From contig OY282558.1 in assembly GCA_958295665.1 (NCBI GenBank), positions 185,606,015 to 185,670,014 on the forward strand: DNA of 64,000 nucleotides, given 5' to 3'. Positions 63,798 to 64,000 of this stretch are shown here, piece by piece. Each line of letters begins with the position of its first letter. The first letter of the stretch is position 1. The translations under genes and the position numbers were made by a program. The notes below the pieces were generated by a model, which was given only the letters and a program-made list of their open reading frames with translations, was not told the origin of the DNA and did not search any database. Origin of the DNA: Tipula vernalis. Lineage: Eukaryota > Arthropoda > Insecta > Diptera > Tipulidae.

Positions 63798-64000
63798 TTA
63801 CAGGCTTATTAATCGAACTCCTATCTCGTAATTTCCGAGCGCTCCCCGACGCATTTTCGAAGTTGGCCCCTCGATTTATCTCCTCCTCCTCTCTCATACC
63901 CTCATTCTCATTATCCCCCGTTCCGTTTTCCCTATTAATGTCACCCTCGTAATTATTCCCCTTGGATCCAAACGAGCCATAACCCTGAAAGGACTTTCCT
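63798..64000 (-). CDS. Polyprotein C-terminus, partial at window edge
   Basis: The minus-strand frame is open from the window edge to a TAG near 63795-63797. It is Gly/Asn/Glu-rich (NRENGTGDNENEGMREEEE) and ends in a basic tail RKLRDRSSINKPVRYRVD, like the post-integrase tails of LTR elements. No catalytic domain lies inside the window. Confidence 0.5.

Larger units (their letters stand above)
63361..64000 (-). mobile_element. LTR retrotransposon, 3' end, continues beyond right edge
   Basis: On the minus strand: the C-terminus of a polyprotein (from the edge to a stop near 63797), a purine-rich tract (AAAGGGGGAGCG, about 63592-63606) and an LTR at 63361-63590 that starts TGTGGTGTCGG and ends ATATTCAACA. 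The sequence left of the LTR (ATGGC at 63356-63360) should be the target duplication. A basic polyprotein tail immediately before the LTR resembles the Ty3/gypsy layout of the 6-11 kb element, but a copia-type element is not excluded. Confidence 0.65.

Noticed and set aside
1..64000. tRNA and rRNA genes
   Set aside because: I scanned by eye for T-loop (GGTTCGA) and A/B-box patterns on both strands and for rRNA-like GC-rich blocks, and found none convincing. A tRNA-prediction program would be needed to exclude them.

Overview
The window is nuclear DNA from an arthropod, almost certainly an insect. It is AT-rich and repeat-dense, with sparse host genes interrupted by introns that are either very short (60 and 62 bp) or several kb long. 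Two host genes can be modelled confidently. One is an 18-finger C2H2 zinc-finger transcription factor of the crooked legs (crol) type on the minus strand: seven coding exons between 35247 and 46245, about 1,040 residues. The other is a TBK1/IKK-epsilon-type protein kinase on the plus strand: three coding exons between 56971 and 59294, 733 residues. Their 5' ends face each other across about 10.7 kb of repeats. I cannot name the species. The kinase looks close to non-dipteran holometabolous sequences, but that is recollection, not a comparison.

Layout. 1-3.3 kb: 5'-truncated, broken CR1/jockey-type LINE, then a hAT transposase tail and MITE-like repeats (3.3-4.3 kb). 4.9-5.2 kb: an unassigned coding-like frame. 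6.06-10.9 kb: a complete young Ty3/gypsy element on the minus strand, with 233-bp LTRs differing at one base, a 5-bp target duplication, a primer-binding site and one intact 1,406-codon gag-pol frame. 11.6-14.2 kb: an OTU-like fragment between identical 156-bp repeats, and a frameshifted Ulp1-like protease with a PHD-like finger. 14.3-18.9 kb: remnants of two Tc1/mariner-type transposases, a LINE RT and a decayed Ty3/gypsy. 19.8-25.6 kb: a nearly complete I-group LINE on the minus strand whose ORF2 breaks all lie in simple repeats. 25.6-27.4 kb: AT-rich, nothing seen. 27.4-28.2 kb: an IS630/mariner-type element with perfect 33-bp TIRs and a deleted catalytic core. 29.4-34.5 kb: hairpins and nested foldback elements, ending in a composite of at least three palindromic transposons.

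35.2-46.2 kb is the crol gene. Its second intron (39.7-45.7 kb) holds a foldback cluster, a LINE 3' fragment and hairpin MITEs. 46.2-56.9 kb is intergenic: hairpins, an R1-type LINE remnant, tandem repeats and several MITEs. 56.97-59.3 kb is the TBK1-like kinase. 59.4-61.7 kb is a second R1-type remnant of the same family and orientation as the first, so the kinase lies between two direct repeats. 61.7-63.3 kb is a broken Ty3-type pol on the plus strand. From 63.36 kb an LTR retrotransposon on the minus strand runs off the right edge.

The host genes are unrelated in function: crol is an ecdysone-linked transcription factor and TBK1 a signalling kinase. The main structural theme is repeated nesting of mobile elements, especially foldback elements with TTA target duplications. 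Boundaries of decayed elements are approximate, and family names rest on motif recognition without a database search.
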